Positions 1 to 10,044 of a stretch of 64,000 bases of DNA are shown in pieces. This DNA comes from Selenomonadales bacterium. Lineage in GTDB: Bacteria; Bacillota; Negativicutes; Sporomusales; UBA7701. The stretch covers positions 142,573 to 206,572 of the forward strand of contig JARKNV010000047.1 in the NCBI GenBank assembly GCA_029976065.1. The letters run 5' to 3'. The position numbers and the translations under genes are program-made. Position 1 is the stretch's first letter. Each line of letters begins with the position of its first letter. The notes beneath the pieces were generated by a model. The model had not been told where the DNA came from. It searched no databases and saw only the letters and a program-made list of their open reading frames with translations.

Positions 1-976
1 CATGTGAGGCCTTGTTGGCGCCGTTGTAATCGGCCGCCAGGGCCGCCGCGCCGATCAGGACGTCGCCTACGCCGACCTTGCAGCCGCCGTAGCTCTGACG
101 GTGATAGCCGGCGAACCGCTCGACCAGTGCGCCGCTGAATTCGGTTTCGCCGCACAGGAAAACGTTTTCCCAGGGGATAAAAACGTTGTCGAAAACCATC
201 AGCGCTTCCTGGCCGCCGAACTGCTTGTTGCCGACATCGATGTCGCCGCCCTCCAGCTTGCGGGTATCGCAGGACTGGCGGCCGTAAATGTAGAATATCC
301 CGTCGGCGTCGGCCGGAGCGACGAAAGAAACCGCGTAGTCGGCATCCTCGGGGCCCAGGGCGATGGTAGGCATCACCAGGATCCAGTGGGAATTGACCGA
401 GCCGGTCTGGTGAGCCTTGGCGCCGCGGACAACGATGCCGTCCTGGCGTTTTTCGACGACCCGGACGAACAGGTCGGGGTCGGCCTGCTTGTTGGGCGGG
501 AGGCTGCGGTCGCCTTTGGGATCGGTCATGGCGCCGTCGACCGTCCAGTCCTCCTCTTGCATCCTCGTCAGAAACTTGACGAAGCGGTTGTGATAGTCGG
601 TACCGAGCTTTTTGTCCATTTCAAAGGTCACGCTGTCGACGGCGTTGATAGCGTCCATACCGACGCAGCGCTGGAAGCAGGCCGCCGTTTTCTGGCCGAG
701 GAGACGCTGCATTTTGACCTTCTTCACCAGGTCCTCGGTGCTCTGATGCAAATGACAGAAGCGGTTGATTTTCTTCCCCGTCAGGTGGGAAGTGGCGGTC
801 ATCAGGTCCTCGTACTGCGGATCAAGCGCCAGCTCATAAGTCATTTTGACCGAGTTCATCGACGGGCGGATGATGGGATGATCCACCGGGTTTTCCACCA
901 GCTCGCCCTGCAGATAGATTTTCAGTTTCAGCTTACGCAGGCTATCTTCATACTGTTTTCCCGTCATTAATGTCAT
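1..976 (-). CDS. abfD: 4-hydroxybutyryl-CoA dehydratase / vinylacetyl-CoA delta-isomerase (HpaB/AbfD family), 3' end off-window
   Basis: Minus-strand translation from ATG at 976 with upstream GGAGGGAAC RBS: MTLMTGKQYEDSLRKLKLKIYLQGELVENPVDHPIIRPSMNSVKMTYELALDPQYEDLMTA...RCVGMDAINAV...AMTDPKGDRSLPPNKQADPDLFVRVVEKRQDGIVVRGAKAHQTGSVNSH...ERFAGYHRQSYGGCKVGVGDVLIGAAALAADYNGANKASH, matching the AbfD family as recalled. The + strand ORF 101..970 is its antisense. Confidence 0.9.
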   Translation of the reverse strand, partial: MTLMTGKQYEDSLRKLKLKIYLQGELVENPVDHPIIRPSMNSVKMTYELALDPQYEDLMTATSHLTGKKINRFCHLHQSTEDLVKKVKMQRLLGQKTAACFQRCVGMDAINAVDSVTFEMDKKLGTDYHNRFVKFLTRMQEEDWTVDGAMTDPKGDRSLPPNKQADPDLFVRVVEKRQDGIVVRGAKAHQTGSVNSHWILVMPTIALGPEDADYAVSFVAPADADGIFYIYGRQSCDTRKLEGGDIDVGNKQFGGQEALMVFDNVFIPWENVFLCGETEFSGALVERFAGYHRQSYGGCKVGVGDVLIGAAALAADYNGANKASH

Positions 977-1084
977 TTCTGTTCCCTCCTAGTTTTCAAG
1001 CCGTGACGGCTTTGGGGAGTAGCCGGTCAGCTCCGCTAGCTTGCGGCTGGGCGGAGCTAACCGGACGTCCTCCCTTTGACTTGT

Positions 1085-1888
1085 TTACTCGTAATACCCG
1101 GGGGCAAGTTTCATTGTCTTGAAAAAGTCCATGTCATGCGAGAACATCACCTTGGCGTTGTACTTCTTCGCGTACCGGCGCACCTTTTCAACCGAATTGA
1201 AAAATTCCAGACTGTCGTAGACGATCCCGGAAACTTTGGCCGGCGGCCCATAGTTTTCCCTGGTGTAAAGGGCATCCTGCGGGAAGATGAGCGTCCCCTC
1301 CTTTTCCAGGTGAACGATAACTCCCAGAACCCCGGGGGTATGGCCAGGCAGGGTTATCACTTCAACACCGGGAACCAGTTCAAAATCCTCCTCGACCAGA
1401 TGATACTGCTTGACGGGGACTTCAAGGTCGGCCTTTACGTATGCGCCGTGGTTGGCCGGGTTGGGCGACAAATGCACGAGGGTTTGCCCGTATTCGAAAT
1501 CCTTGCGGTGCACATACACGTCGGCATGCTCGAACAGGTGCATGTGGCCGGCGTGATCAAGATGCAGATGGGACATTACCAACGTCTTGACGTCGGCGGG
1601 TTTCGTGCCGGTCAAGGCCAGCTGCTTGACAAAATCCTGGTTGTCGTTGCGATAGTACGGGAACACGCTTACCAGCCCCGCCGGCCAGTAGCCGTTCATC
1701 GCATCCGGGTGACAGCCGAGATCGTACAGGATCTTGCCGTCCGGATGGTCGATGAGCACCGCATAAACCGGGATTTTTATCCACTTATGCTGACATTCCT
1801 TTTGTTGAAGAGTGGCCAGGGTCGAATTGCCTACCATCCAGTTTGCGTCGCATTCCAGCCAGCCGTTGTCCAATACATATACCTTCAC
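1085..1888 (-). CDS. MBL-fold metallohydrolase, N-acyl-homoserine/gamma-lactone lactonase (AttM/AhlD-like) family
   Basis: HLHLDHAGH metal motif; GTG start at 1888 preceded by GGAGG; overall AHL-lactonase-like layout. Confidence 0.8.
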   Translation of the reverse strand: MKVYVLDNGWLECDANWMVGNSTLATLQQKECQHKWIKIPVYAVLIDHPDGKILYDLGCHPDAMNGYWPAGLVSVFPYYRNDNQDFVKQLALTGTKPADVKTLVMSHLHLDHAGHMHLFEHADVYVHRKDFEYGQTLVHLSPNPANHGAYVKADLEVPVKQYHLVEEDFELVPGVEVITLPGHTPGVLGVIVHLEKEGTLIFPQDALYTRENYGPPAKVSGIVYDSLEFFNSVEKVRRYAKKYNAKVMFSHDMDFFKTMKLAPGYYE

Positions 1889-2052
1889 ACTTATACCTCC
1901 TTTTATTTCGGATGCTTCCTTCCTCCCGCCGCCTGCCTGGCGGCCGTGAAGAAAGTAGCGGCCGGGCAAATCGGGCAACCCGAAATTGCCCGCGGCGCCC
2001 GCAGCGCCTGAAAATTCACCTCCCGGTCACGAAATATTACGAAACCTCAATA

Positions 2053-2071
2053 TTGCATATAACGTGCCAAA
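2053..2071 (-). promoter_or_regulatory. Candidate sigma-54 (-24/-12) promoter upstream of the MBL lactonase gene
   Basis: Minus strand reads TTTTGGCACGTTATATGCAAT (TGGCAC-N5-ATGCA). Confidence 0.6.
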
Positions 2072-2289
2072 ACGGAAACGCCGGGGCTCGTTCGCCCTTT
2101 CACCCTACCACCTATTTCCAGTTAGACGCAAAATTGCGATAGGCGGGCAATTCTCCGACGGCAATCGCTTGGCGGCAATACGCAGTCGCAAAAGCGCATC
2201 ACTCGCAGTTTTGCAACTACTGCTTTTGGACTCCTGCCGGCATGTCCCGCGGCCAGCGCCCGTCTTCAAGGCCGCCAGAGAAACTTGCG

Positions 2290-2766
2290 TCACGCTTTGA
2301 TGTTTTGAGTGTCCGCCTTTTTCACGATGCGTAACGCCGCCCACTCGGACAGGTAGCCGCAAACTGCCCCCAGTACCAGCGCGATTAAAACGGCCGGCAA
2401 GTTGAAGTTCGTCCCGAAGAATCCCGCGCACCCCAAAAACGCCCCGGGAATAAAGCCCAAACAGGGTATTTTCGCCTGCCAGCACATAAAGGCCGCGCCA
2501 ACCGCGACCGCCAGGCTGAATGCGGCTGTTTGCCCGATAGCGGGCGCAAGGAATGTCGCCCCCTGCAAAATGAGGAACCCCCATATTGCCCCGCTGACGT
2601 TCGCGCATAAAGCCATTTTCAGGCCCGGCAATTTTCCGCCGACGGCATAAAAACTGGCCCACGAAAGAAACGCCGCCCAAGTAACCATGCTCCCGGCAAG
2701 GCTCACGTACGTCCAGAGTCCGGCCAACAGCCCCACGGTTAGGCCCGCGGCGACAACAAAATCCAT
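2290..2766 (-). CDS. DUF1097 family membrane protein
   Basis: 158 aa, MDFVVAAGLTVGLLAGLWTYVSLAGSMVTWAAFLSWASFYAVGG..., multi-TM, DUF1097-like. Confidence 0.7.
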   Translation of the reverse strand: MDFVVAAGLTVGLLAGLWTYVSLAGSMVTWAAFLSWASFYAVGGKLPGLKMALCANVSGAIWGFLILQGATFLAPAIGQTAAFSLAVAVGAAFMCWQAKIPCLGFIPGAFLGCAGFFGTNFNLPAVLIALVLGAVCGYLSEWAALRIVKKADTQNIKA

Positions 2767-2830
2767 AATAATCCTCCCCTTCCCTCCATCTCTTCATATG
2801 CTGAACATAATATTGCCGGCGCCACTTTAC

Positions 2831-2850
2831 TTTGCACACAGCGTGCCAAA
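2831..2850 (-). promoter_or_regulatory. Candidate sigma-54 promoter upstream of the DUF1097 gene
   Basis: Minus strand reads TTTGGCACGCTGTGTGCAAA (TGGCAC-N5-GTGCA). Confidence 0.65.
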
Positions 2851-2854
2851 ACGT

Positions 2855-2880
2855 GAAAGCCTTGATTTCTCAAGGCTTTC
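2855..2880. promoter_or_regulatory. Inverted repeat upstream of the sigma-54 promoter (candidate activator site or hairpin)
   Basis: GAAAGCCTTG-ATTTCT-CAAGGCTTTC, perfect 10-bp arms. Confidence 0.5.
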
Positions 2881-2987
2881 AGCAAAGTAGGCTTATCGCA
2901 GTTTTGAGATATTATAATGACTAAATCACTGACAACCCCTCGGCAGCAAGGCAAAGTCGCAAAAACGTGACAGCGGCAGCTTTGCGA

Positions 2988-5087
2988 CTACCCGTTGCTC
3001 CCTTTCAGCAACCGATACTTGGCGGCTTTGCGAAAAACCGTCGCGCGGTCTACGCCGAGAATCTCCGCCACTTTGGGCCAGGACGGGTGCTCGCGGTACG
3101 CTTCGGCGAGCATGTAGGCCTCCGTCTGTTCCACAGCCGTTTTGAGCTTCGTGCCACTCTTGGGCAAAAAGGTCTTCCTGCCGATGTCTTCAGGCAGCAA
3201 CTCCAAGGTCAGTTCATCGTCGCTGGCCGTAACCATCATGCGCTCAAGCACGTTCTCCAATTCCCGGACGTTGCCCGGCCAGGAGTAATCGACCAGCCGC
3301 TGCACCACCTCCGGCGACAGCCGCTTGGAATACTTATACTGTTTGTTGATCCGGTCGATGAAATGCTTGATGAGCAGCGGCACCTCCTCCTTCCGCTCCC
3401 TGAGGGGCGGCAGATGGACCGGCACCACCATGAGCCGGTAATAAAGATCCTGGCGGAAATGGCCCGACTTGACCATCGCCGCCATATCCCGGTTGGTAGC
3501 GGCAATGATCCGCACCTTCACCTTGCGCGCCTCGGTCCCGCCGACCCTGATCACTTCCTTTTCCTGAATGGCCCTCAGCAGTTTGGGCTGCACCAGCAGC
3601 GGCATGTCGCCCACTTCGTCGAGGAACAGTGTCCCCTTGTTGGCCAGTTCAAACAAGCCGGGCTTGCCTTCCCTTCTGGCCCCCGAAAAAGCTCCCCCTT
3701 CATAACCGAACAGTTCGGATTCGAGCAACTGGTCGGGGATGGCGGCACAGTTGATTTTTATGAACGGGGCGGCAATGCCCTTGCCGTGCCGGTGAATGAA
3801 TTTCGCGATCACGTCTTTGCCTGTCCCCGACTCGCCGGTAATTAGCACGGTCGAGTCGACCTCGGCGATTTTCAGCGCCAGCTCGAAAGCGCGGGCCATC
3901 GGCGGGCTCCGGTACACGATCTCGTCGTCCTTGATATGCTGTGACCGCAGGTGCGACAGCTCGGTCTTGTACTTCAGGGTCTGCTCCTTCGTCCTGGCCA
4001 GTTGGTCCTGCAGATTGACCAGTTCGGTAACATCCCGCACGTTGGTCACCACCCGCGACAATTCGCCCCGCTCATTGAACACCGGATTGCCGGTGACCAG
4101 TATTCGCCGGTCCTTGTTCGCCAACTGGTTGATTGTTATGCTCTTCTTCTCCTTCATGACCAGCAGCGTTACCGATTGATCGAAATAGCCCTTATCGACA
4201 AGCTCCTGCATGTTCCGTCCCTTGACTTCGCTGAACTTGATGCCGGTAATCCGCTCGTAGGCCCTGTTGACCCGCAGGACGTTGCCCTGTCCGTCGGTGA
4301 TCCAGATGCCGTCATACGACGAATCGATGATCGCTTCCAGCTCCTTGATCAGGCTCTTGACATTGCTTAGCTCGTTGGACATCTTATCCACAATCGAAAT
4401 ATCCTGGAAGACCGATACGGCCCCCTTGAGCTGACCCTGCACGATGATCGGGGCGTAGTTGGCCATTAGGGCGATGCCGTTAATTTCAACCTTCCGCCCG
4501 ATCAGCGTCTTTTTCGTTTTGAGAATGGTCGGCATAACCGTGTTGGGAATGACTGCCGCCACGGGACGGCCGACCATCGCGGCCCGGCCAATGCCCAGCA
4601 GCTCCTCGCCGGCCTTATTGACCAGAATGATGATCCCGTTGTCGTCCACCGCCAGGATGCCGCTCTGGACGGAATTTATAACGGCGAAAAACCGTTGCTT
4701 GAATTCGGACAGGCTTTTCCGCAGACAAGCGAGCAGGCCGCCGGTTCCGATCACGCCGACGACCTCTCCGGAGCTGTCGACAACCACCGCCCTAGTGAGG
4801 CCGCGCGGCAGGGAATCGACGTCCGAATCCGCCGCGATGCAAGGGATCTGCTGGCTGATACGAAACTGAATATCTGCGTCGTCAACGGCGGCGCCGTTCC
4901 TGTCGCTGCAAAAAGTTGCCAGATCGACAGTGCCAATAAACCGCCGCTCGCTGTCGACGACCGGCACGAAGTCGATGCCCGCCGGCAAATCGGCCAAGGA
5001 AGGTAATTCAAATAATTCCGTCAGCAAAACAGGTGTAAATGAGCTCATGATATCAGCAGCCTTCATCACGCCACCACCAATCCTCAT
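2988..5087 (-). CDS. Sigma-54-dependent transcriptional activator (CBS + PAS + AAA+ + Fis HTH)
   Basis: GESGTGKDVIAKFIH Walker A, GAFSGA loop, LFLDEVGD Walker B, C-terminal VAEILGVDRATVFRKAAKYRL HTH. Confidence 0.92.
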   Translation of the reverse strand: MRIGGGVMKAADIMSSFTPVLLTELFELPSLADLPAGIDFVPVVDSERRFIGTVDLATFCSDRNGAAVDDADIQFRISQQIPCIAADSDVDSLPRGLTRAVVVDSSGEVVGVIGTGGLLACLRKSLSEFKQRFFAVINSVQSGILAVDDNGIIILVNKAGEELLGIGRAAMVGRPVAAVIPNTVMPTILKTKKTLIGRKVEINGIALMANYAPIIVQGQLKGAVSVFQDISIVDKMSNELSNVKSLIKELEAIIDSSYDGIWITDGQGNVLRVNRAYERITGIKFSEVKGRNMQELVDKGYFDQSVTLLVMKEKKSITINQLANKDRRILVTGNPVFNERGELSRVVTNVRDVTELVNLQDQLARTKEQTLKYKTELSHLRSQHIKDDEIVYRSPPMARAFELALKIAEVDSTVLITGESGTGKDVIAKFIHRHGKGIAAPFIKINCAAIPDQLLESELFGYEGGAFSGARREGKPGLFELANKGTLFLDEVGDMPLLVQPKLLRAIQEKEVIRVGGTEARKVKVRIIAATNRDMAAMVKSGHFRQDLYYRLMVVPVHLPPLRERKEEVPLLIKHFIDRINKQYKYSKRLSPEVVQRLVDYSWPGNVRELENVLERMMVTASDDELTLELLPEDIGRKTFLPKSGTKLKTAVEQTEAYMLAEAYREHPSWPKVAEILGVDRATVFRKAAKYRLLKGSNG

Positions 5088-5392
5088 GGCTTACTATACC
5101 TTCTTAATATGCATAATCTATGCCAAGCCATAGACCGAATTGCCCCCTGGCTGGTTTACTTCAATAAGCCCTTCAACTTTTCCTGGCGGCCGGCGCAAAT
5201 TTCATATTATTGGGAATCGTAATACTTAAATCCTATTTCATTATTGGTTGAGGCAGTCCCAAAACAAATGTTAAACCCCCATCCCATGGACCTTCGTCGC
5301 CAAGGGAAGGGGGTTTTCTCGGCAAATGGCATGCCTATTACCGGCCCGGGCTTACCGCTCCATGCCGGGTTTGGGTGGACGAGCCGTCAGCA

Positions 5393-5854
5393 TCAAAAGA
5401 ACATCCCTTTGGGCGTCGGCACCTGCAAGGCGACATCAAAAACGCCAAAAATCAGGAGAATGACCACGATAGCCAATATTACCGCGTTGAACGCCTTCTT
5501 CCGCAGAGGCATTTCCTTGGGGGGAAGAACAGCGGCCAATACCAACAGGTAAATACCTGTCGTAAAATAGTAGCCGATTTCCTCGACCACGGCTATATAA
5601 ATCAAACTGGTTACGACGATTGTCGCTACTCTTCCGGGGTTTCCTATCCGCACCTCCCCGCCGCTGCCGCCGCGTCCTTTCGCGATTACGGCCTGCCCCA
5701 GTATCACGACGGCAAACAAAGCGATCACGGCAACCAAAAGATAGGGGAATACATTCGACGGATAACTGAGCTTGTTTGTTTCTACCAGAAAAATACCGCA
5801 CACGATCAAGAGACTTGCGCTCAAAAACGCGTTAGCAGTTAGGGGTGCCAACAT
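5393..5854 (-). CDS. Tripartite tricarboxylate transporter, TctB family
   Basis: Small TM protein adjacent to and overlapping TctA. Confidence 0.75.
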   Translation of the reverse strand: MLAPLTANAFLSASLLIVCGIFLVETNKLSYPSNVFPYLLVAVIALFAVVILGQAVIAKGRGGSGGEVRIGNPGRVATIVVTSLIYIAVVEEIGYYFTTGIYLLVLAAVLPPKEMPLRKKAFNAVILAIVVILLIFGVFDVALQVPTPKGMFF

Positions 5855-7370
5855 TATCTCCCCCCGTCGTCCGACTTTTTACCTTGGCAATCAACAACGG
5901 CGAAAACGCCGACAGGATGCTGAGCAGAATAAGGACGATCGACAACGGGCTCAAAAAGAGGACCTGTACCACCGACCCCGTGGCTTTCGCCATCACCAGA
6001 GAAGTGGTGAGCGCATCCTCGGCGATCGGGCCGAGCACCAGCCCAAGCGAAATCGGCCCGGGGTCGATCCCCACCTTCGAGCACAAATAAGCCAGAATCC
6101 CGCATAACATCATCACCGTGACATCCAGAATGCTATTGCTCAAAGCATAGGAACCGATGCTCGACAGCGCCAGAACGATGGGCCCCACATAATAAGCCGG
6201 AACGCGGAGAATATTGGCGGCCAGCCGCAACATAAAGTAGCCGACCACGATCATGACGAAATTGACGACCAACAGCGATGTTATGAACGTGTAAGCGACC
6301 TCGCCGCTCTCGACCAGCAGCTTTGACCCCGGAATTATCCCGTGGGCCAGAAGCCCGCCCATAACAACCGCGGCCACGGGGCATCCCGGTATCCCCAGAC
6401 CCATCATCGGAATGAGCGAGCCGCCGATTACCGCGTTGTTAGCCGATTCCGAAGCGGCAACGCCCTCGATTGCCCCCTTCCCGTACTTATCCTGATCCTT
6501 ATCCCAGCGGCGGGCCTCGTTATAGGCGATTATCGAAGCTATCGGCCCGCCTGCGCCGGGAAGCATCCCGATGAACGTGCCGATAATCGACGAGCGGACC
6601 AAGATAGCGGCACATTTTGCCTTCAGGGCGGCCACCGTCTTCTTTATCAGGCCGGCCGTCTGCCTATACGACGCGATGAACCGCTCATTGGACTCCGTCA
6701 GGCTGAGAACCTGGGAAAAAGCGAAAAAACCGATCAGCGCGGGAACGAGCTGAACCCCCTGGACCAACGGCTGATAGCCGAAAGTGAAGCGCGGCACTCC
6801 CGCAGCCGGGTCGAGACCGATCGTGCCGATCAAAAGGCCGATCGCCCCGCCGGCCAAGCCCTTTATCACATTGCCGGACGACATGGCGCTTATCGTCGTA
6901 AGCCCGAAAATACACAGCCAGAAATACTCGGGTTTACCGAACTTCAGCGACACCTCGGCCAACGGCGCGAACAGCGTCAATAAAACGAGAACCCCTACAA
7001 CCCCGCCGATTGCCGAGCCGATCAGGCTTGTCAGCAGCGCTACGTCGGCCTCGCCCTTTCTCGTCATCGGATAACCGTCGAAAGTCGTCGCGATCGACGA
7101 CGGCGTCCCGGGAATATTGAGGAGGATCGCCGCATTCGACCCGCCGTAAACCGCCCCCGACCATATCGCTCCCAGCAGTACAAGCCCGGACGCCGGCTCC
7201 ATCACGAAAGTTATCGGCACCAGGAGGGCCACGGCCATTGTCGCGGTAATGCCCGGCAAAGCGCCGGCGATTATTCCGCCGGCCACGCCCGCCGCCATGA
7301 GCAACAAATGATACGGCGCCAGACAATTTGCAAACCCGGCGATTATGAGATCAACAACACTCGTTTCCAT
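5832..7370 (-). CDS. Tripartite tricarboxylate transporter permease, TctA family
   Basis: PGITATMAVALLVPITF, GAIWSGAVYGGSNAAILLNIPGTPSSIATTFDGYP motifs; 512 aa. Confidence 0.93.
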   Translation of the reverse strand: METSVVDLIIAGFANCLAPYHLLLMAAGVAGGIIAGALPGITATMAVALLVPITFVMEPASGLVLLGAIWSGAVYGGSNAAILLNIPGTPSSIATTFDGYPMTRKGEADVALLTSLIGSAIGGVVGVLVLLTLFAPLAEVSLKFGKPEYFWLCIFGLTTISAMSSGNVIKGLAGGAIGLLIGTIGLDPAAGVPRFTFGYQPLVQGVQLVPALIGFFAFSQVLSLTESNERFIASYRQTAGLIKKTVAALKAKCAAILVRSSIIGTFIGMLPGAGGPIASIIAYNEARRWDKDQDKYGKGAIEGVAASESANNAVIGGSLIPMMGLGIPGCPVAAVVMGGLLAHGIIPGSKLLVESGEVAYTFITSLLVVNFVMIVVGYFMLRLAANILRVPAYYVGPIVLALSSIGSYALSNSILDVTVMMLCGILAYLCSKVGIDPGPISLGLVLGPIAEDALTTSLVMAKATGSVVQVLFLSPLSIVLILLSILSAFSPLLIAKVKSRTTGGDNVGTPNC

Positions 7371-7438
7371 CCCTTCACCACCCTGCCAAGTGAGGCGATA
7401 GGGGCCGTCCCCTATCGCCCCTTCTCTTTCCGCTGCGC

Positions 7439-8428
7439 CTACTTCTTGTGATACTTATCCAGCAAAGCCTTTGCCTCTTTGTCGTAGTTGAGCAGATAAG
7501 CCTTCACATCCCCGCCGGCAAGCCAATCGGTGCTGAAGTTGGCCTTCTTCATATCTTCTTGGAAAGCGGGTTTGTCAAAAATATTCTTAAAGCCCTTCTC
7601 GAGCCTTTTTATCTGCTCCGGCGACACGCCCTTGGGCGCTACGAACAGCCGGCCGATGAAGCTCTGAATGTCATACCCCTTCTCTTTAAAAGTGGGCGTG
7701 TTGGGGAGGAACGGATGCTTTTCCTTATACGTTACGCCCAGAAGATTCAACTTTTCCTGCTCGGACTTGATGACGCCGATATTGGCGAACCCGGCGTTCA
7801 CGTGATTCCCGAGCAGCGACGCAAGAAGATCCGACCCGCCCTTGAGCGGGACGACGGTCACCTTGATGCCCGCTTTATCCATCAACATATACGCGGCGAT
7901 CTGTCCGTCGCCCATCGCCCCCGGAATGCCGACGGTCAGCTTGCCGGGGTTAGCCTTGGCGGCCGCGATGAACTTTTCAAGATCGGTATAGGGGCTGTTC
8001 TTCGGGGTGACAAAAACCTGCGGATCGCTTGCGGTCTGGCAGATATACTCGAAACTGTCGACCGTAAAAGCACCCGACCCGCTCAACGACTGGAGCACGA
8101 TTTGCGGCACATTCACCGTGCCGATCGTATAGCCGTCTTTCGGCGCCTTGGCCATCTCCGTCGTGCCGACCGCCCCGCCCGCGCCCGGCTTATAAACGAA
8201 AGTAAGGTTATTCCCGAACTCCTCCTTGACATACTTGTCAAGAATCCTCGCCACCAAATCGCTGCCTCCGCCCGGATCATACGGAACGATAATCGTGATT
8301 GCTTTGGCCGGATAATTCTCCGCTTTTCCCGCCTGCGGCTTTTGCGACTGGCCGCAACCCACCGCCAGCACAAGTAGCAATGCAACCGCCGCCAATAAGA
8401 TGACCCGCACGTTTCTAAAACCGAACAT
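7439..8428 (-). CDS. Tripartite tricarboxylate transporter substrate-binding protein (TctC/Bug family)
   Basis: Lipoprotein-like signal (LVLAVGCGQ), YPAKAITIIVPYDPGGGSDLVAR motif. Confidence 0.93.
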   Translation of the reverse strand: MFGFRNVRVILLAAVALLLVLAVGCGQSQKPQAGKAENYPAKAITIIVPYDPGGGSDLVARILDKYVKEEFGNNLTFVYKPGAGGAVGTTEMAKAPKDGYTIGTVNVPQIVLQSLSGSGAFTVDSFEYICQTASDPQVFVTPKNSPYTDLEKFIAAAKANPGKLTVGIPGAMGDGQIAAYMLMDKAGIKVTVVPLKGGSDLLASLLGNHVNAGFANIGVIKSEQEKLNLLGVTYKEKHPFLPNTPTFKEKGYDIQSFIGRLFVAPKGVSPEQIKRLEKGFKNIFDKPAFQEDMKKANFSTDWLAGGDVKAYLLNYDKEAKALLDKYHKK

Positions 8429-8526
8429 ACCGATTCCTCCTCGTTCTTATTTCCCGGCTCACCCGTGGAGTATCGACCTGCGGCGAAAACACGATTATTG
8501 CGTCGGTTGGGGAGCAGCCTTCCCTA

Positions 8527-9699
8527 TCAGGTACTCATGCCGATACGATGAATTGCGAACCCGGTATTGTGTTCGAGCAGCAGCTCCGACTTCGTCAGCT
8601 TCCCGGAAGCGGTCTCGATCACTTCCCGCAAAATCAGCCGCCCCGCCTCTTCAAGACCCAGGCGCCCTTCCAGAATATCGCTGAGATCCAGATCCAGAGT
8701 ATCCGCCATGAACCGGGCGGAAAACGGATTGCCGGTCACCTTGAGCGTCGGCATGATCGGATGGGAAATCGTATGCCCGCCGCCGGTGGAAAACACCAGC
8801 ACCTGGGCGCCGCCGGCCGCTATACCGGTGATCGACTCGGCCCCGTGCCCGGGAGTGGCCATAAGATAAACTCCGGGCGTTCCCGGCGGATTCTCCGCCC
8901 AATCGACGACTCCCTGAATCGTGGCGTTGCCACTCTTTTTGGCCGCGCCCAGCGACTTTTCCTCAATCGTGCTTAAGCCGCCGGCGATGTTATCGCCGGT
9001 CGGATTTGTCCCCCTGATATCCTCGCCGGTTTGCAGAATGCGTTGTTCAAAATCGCCGATCACCTTCCAGATCTTGCCGGCCACTTCCTTATTCACCGCT
9101 TTGGCCGCCAGCCACTCCTCGGCCCCCATGAGCTCCGTGAGCTCCGCCAGGATCGACCGTCCGCCTTGGGCCACGATCATATCCGAACAATGCCCCAAAG
9201 CAGGGTTGGAACTCAGTCCCGAAGTCGTATCTGATGTCCCGCAATTCAATCCGAACAGCAGTTTCGACAGCGGCACCTCTTCCCGCCGCCGCAACGAAAT
9301 CTTCCTGGCGATCGCCATCGCAATGCGGATCGCCGCATTCGTCGCCTCCAATGTCCCGCCGCAATTGCGAAGATTCACCATCTCGACCGGCTTGCCCGTC
9401 TTCGCCACCTCCGCGACGATCTCGTCCGCGGTGCACCCTTCCTCGCGGAAGTGGTCAAGAACCACGACCCCGCCGACATTGGGATTCTTCGCTGTGCCCA
9501 CCAGCGTCCTGAAAGTGAACCGTATATCCGACCTTGTTTGCGCTCTCCCCAGCGGGTGAATTATGGGAATTGCCCCGAATACCGACCTTGCCACCCTTTC
9601 TACGGCGCCGTTGGCATAAAGGGTACTGGAAAGAATCAAAAGATGGTTCCTTGCCCCGACACTTCCGTCCGGGTTCAAATAGCCCCAGAACTTATCCAC
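8527..9699 (-). CDS. UxaA family hydrolase, large (catalytic) part, altronate-dehydratase-like
   Basis: GYLNPDGSVGARNHLLIL, FGLNCGTSDTTSGLSSNPALG, TPGHGAESITGIAAGGAQVLVFSTGGG. Confidence 0.88.
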   Translation of the reverse strand: MDKFWGYLNPDGSVGARNHLLILSSTLYANGAVERVARSVFGAIPIIHPLGRAQTRSDIRFTFRTLVGTAKNPNVGGVVVLDHFREEGCTADEIVAEVAKTGKPVEMVNLRNCGGTLEATNAAIRIAMAIARKISLRRREEVPLSKLLFGLNCGTSDTTSGLSSNPALGHCSDMIVAQGGRSILAELTELMGAEEWLAAKAVNKEVAGKIWKVIGDFEQRILQTGEDIRGTNPTGDNIAGGLSTIEEKSLGAAKKSGNATIQGVVDWAENPPGTPGVYLMATPGHGAESITGIAAGGAQVLVFSTGGGHTISHPIMPTLKVTGNPFSARFMADTLDLDLSDILEGRLGLEEAGRLILREVIETASGKLTKSELLLEHNTGFAIHRIGMST

Positions 9700-9701
9700 G
9701 C

Positions 9702-10010
9702 CTATTGCCTCCCCTTCGCCAAATCGCCGCGGCCTCTCGTGCTTTCGATATTATGGACATGAACATGCTCGCCAGGCATAATATCTCTGGTCGCCAGACC
9801 GATAGCCAACCCGTACTTGAGCACCCGCTCGCCCTTCGCTATCGGCTTCACGGCAATCTTGTGACCGTAGGGCACCTTATCCTTAAGCTCAACAACGCTA
9901 GGCCGTCCACCGACCTCGCACTCGACTCTTGCTGCTTTTTCGAGGTCCGGTTGCAGAATAGTCCCCACGTTATCCTTGCTGTCAATAACGAAACATGCTT
10001 TGGTAGCCAT
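9702..10010 (-). CDS. UxaA family hydrolase, small SAF-domain part
   Basis: VPYGHKIAVKPIAKGERVLKYGLAIGLATRDIMPGEHVHVHNIES. Confidence 0.88.
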   Translation of the reverse strand: MATKACFVIDSKDNVGTILQPDLEKAARVECEVGGRPSVVELKDKVPYGHKIAVKPIAKGERVLKYGLAIGLATRDIMPGEHVHVHNIESTRGRGDLAKGRQ

Positions 10011-10044
10011 TTAGCCCCTTCCCTTCTCGGCAAAATGCCAACAA

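Noticed and set aside
101-970. 289-aa plus-strand ORF from the track
   Set aside because: Antisense of the AbfD-like gene, which the track misses because it runs off the window.
5375-5842. Plus-strand ORFs opposite tctB and tctA (5244..6983)
   Set aside because: Overlap well-supported transporter genes on the other strand and have no domains.
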